DNA from: Litchfieldia salsa
Lineage (GTDB): Bacteria > Bacillota > Bacilli > Bacillales > Bacillaceae_L
Direction: 5' to 3'
NCBI RefSeq assembly: GCF_900104555.1
Contig: NZ_FNJU01000009.1
Location: 62,001 to 126,000 of the forward strand
Length of the DNA: 64,000 nucleotides
Below the pieces are notes generated by a model. It was not told the origin of the DNA, made no database searches, and saw nothing but the letters and a program-made list of their open reading frames with translations. Below, piece by piece: positions 63,042 to 64,000 of the stretch; positions within the stretch are counted from its first letter, which is position 1, and each line of letters opens with the position of its first letter. The position numbers were made by a program, and so were the translations under genes.

Positions 63042-64000
63042 TTGGTACTAATGAGAATTAGAGACATTCACAAGAGCTACGGTGATAAAACGATATTAAA
63101 AGGGATTAATTTTGATATAAAAGAAGGCGATCGTATTGGTTTTGTTGGGAACAATGGTGCCGGGAAGACGACCTTCGCGAATATTATTCATGGATCACTA
63201 TCCTCAGATCAAGGGGAAATTGAAGTACTCAATCAAACACTTAAAATTGGCTATCTTCATCAATCCAGTGACTATTCTGTAAATGATTTTCTTGAGGTAG
63301 TCGATCATCAAAGTGAAAGTCAAGTGTTCCACCATACAAGTAAATTAGGCTTAGCTAAAGTGAAGTCATGGGAGAAGGACCGAATGGCCCATTTAAGCGG
63401 TGGTGAAAAGTTAAAGATATCACTTGCGAAAGTATGGGCATCAAAACCTGATCTACTCCTACTTGATGAACCAACAAACCATCTCGATTTAGTTGGACTT
63501 GAATGGCTAGTGAATGAACTGAAAGCCTTTAGAGGGGCCGTTGTGATTATCTCGCATGACCGCTATTTTCTAGATCGCACCATTACACAAATAGCCGAAT
63601 TAGAGGATGGATTAGTTAAACTATATAACGGCAATTATACAAACTATAAACAACAGAAGGAAGCTTTCTATCAATCACAACTCCACCAATACGAGGTGCA
63701 ACAGAAAAAGAAAGCCAGAATCGAAGGGCAAATTGCCAATTTAGAAAATTGGTCTGAAAAAGCACATCGACAATCGACAAAACAGGGTTCCCCTTCTGAA
63801 CGAAAACAAATGGGACTAAAAGAATACCTTCGTGCCAAAGCCAAGAAGATGGATATTCAGGTGAAGTCGAAAAGAAAGAGATTAGAAAGTGAGCTTGAGA
63901 AAAATAAGGTAGATAAACCTAAAGAAGAGACTGAACTAAAGTTCACCTATCAACAAAGTGCCAAAAGAGGGAAACGTATTCTTGAGGCGAAGGATTTAGA
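63042..64000 (+). CDS. ABC-F ribosomal protection protein (VmlR/Vga-like), C-terminus outside window
   Basis: 319 residues visible. First ABC domain: Walker A GNNGAGKTT (36-44), signature LSGGEKLKISLAK, Walker B LLLLDEPTNHLD, switch His in ISHDRYFLD. Then the inter-domain linker with ENWSEKAHRQSTKQG and GLKEYLRAKAKKMDIQVKSK, close in pattern to the linker of B. subtilis VmlR and Vga proteins. These soluble ATPases bind the ribosomal E site and eject lincosamides, streptogramin A or pleuromutilins. The start TTG 63042 is six bases after GAGGTG; the ATG at 63051 is too distant. Leader peptide and terminator upstream imply drug-induced expression. Confidence 0.9.
   Translation, partial: MVLMRIRDIHKSYGDKTILKGINFDIKEGDRIGFVGNNGAGKTTFANIIHGSLSSDQGEIEVLNQTLKIGYLHQSSDYSVNDFLEVVDHQSESQVFHHTSKLGLAKVKSWEKDRMAHLSGGEKLKISLAKVWASKPDLLLLDEPTNHLDLVGLEWLVNELKAFRGAVVIISHDRYFLDRTITQIAELEDGLVKLYNGNYTNYKQQKEAFYQSQLHQYEVQQKKKARIEGQIANLENWSEKAHRQSTKQGSPSERKQMGLKEYLRAKAKKMDIQVKSKRKRLESELEKNKVDKPKEETELKFTYQQSAKRGKRILEAKDL

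Overview
The window reads as a low-GC Bacillaceae chromosome (soil-type Bacillus relative). Support comes from strong AGGAGG-type ribosome binding sites with frequent TTG/GTG starts, CcpA cre boxes, a T-box in front of a TyrZ-type tyrosyl-tRNA synthetase next to a MarR gene, a SigD-like promoter, and many secreted degradative enzymes (Vpr-like subtilase, M14 carboxypeptidase, pectate lyase, alpha-amylase, carboxylesterase, C45 acyl hydrolase). No rRNA, tRNA, prophage, IS transposase or CRISPR array was seen.

Layout. 0-7 kb: a truncated secreted protein, a cueP-type copper lipoprotein gene interrupted by one in-frame TGA, a HAD phosphatase, an alpha/beta hydrolase and a large subtilase. 7-8.3 kb: a TM2 protein and an M48 peptidase behind a c-di-GMP-I riboswitch. 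8.5-13 kb: a polysaccharide operon (two glycosyltransferase-like proteins, flippase, UDP-glucuronate 4-epimerase). 13.4-17.2 kb: YetF-like protein, DoxX protein with two Rex/Fnr-type operators, GAF-GGDEF cyclase, small proteins. 17.3-24.3 kb: three consecutive dynamin-like GTPases and a YkvA protein. 24.5-27.5 kb: MarR, T-box, tyrZ, HAD. 27.7-40.4 kb: LURP-one protein and the secreted enzymes, plus a chemoreceptor. 40.5-45 kb: c-di-GMP riboswitch, GGDEF-EAL protein and orphan solute-binding lipoprotein in one operon. 45-50 kb: KAS III/ACP pair and an ABC exporter with a TetR regulator. 50-57 kb: small proteins, an SDR, a glycine-zipper membrane protein, and an MBOAT/SGNH O-acylation pair. 57-60 kb: TPP riboswitch, YlmB and TenA (thiamin pyrimidine salvage). 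60-64 kb: methyltransferase, GDSL hydrolase, DUF4230 protein and a truncated antibiotic-resistance type ABC-F gene with leader peptide and attenuator.

Two features stand out. First, the cueP gene has TGA exactly where the family has its first metal-binding cysteine, followed at the E. coli fdhF spacing by a perfect small hairpin with a GGU loop: this looks like a selenocysteine codon with a bacterial SECIS element. Second, about 25 intergenic loci carry copies of one hairpin element whose 11-base loop (GGGACGGTTCT or its complement) is nearly invariant while the stem sequence changes with compensating changes on both sides. The elements sit between transcription units, several supply the last bases of genes, and stripped-down copies now serve as terminators.

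Regulation visible in the sequence is unusually rich: two c-di-GMP riboswitches, a TPP riboswitch, a T-box, a leader-peptide attenuator, a probable BglG-type RAT antiterminator, two cre boxes, a SigD promoter and several operator palindromes.
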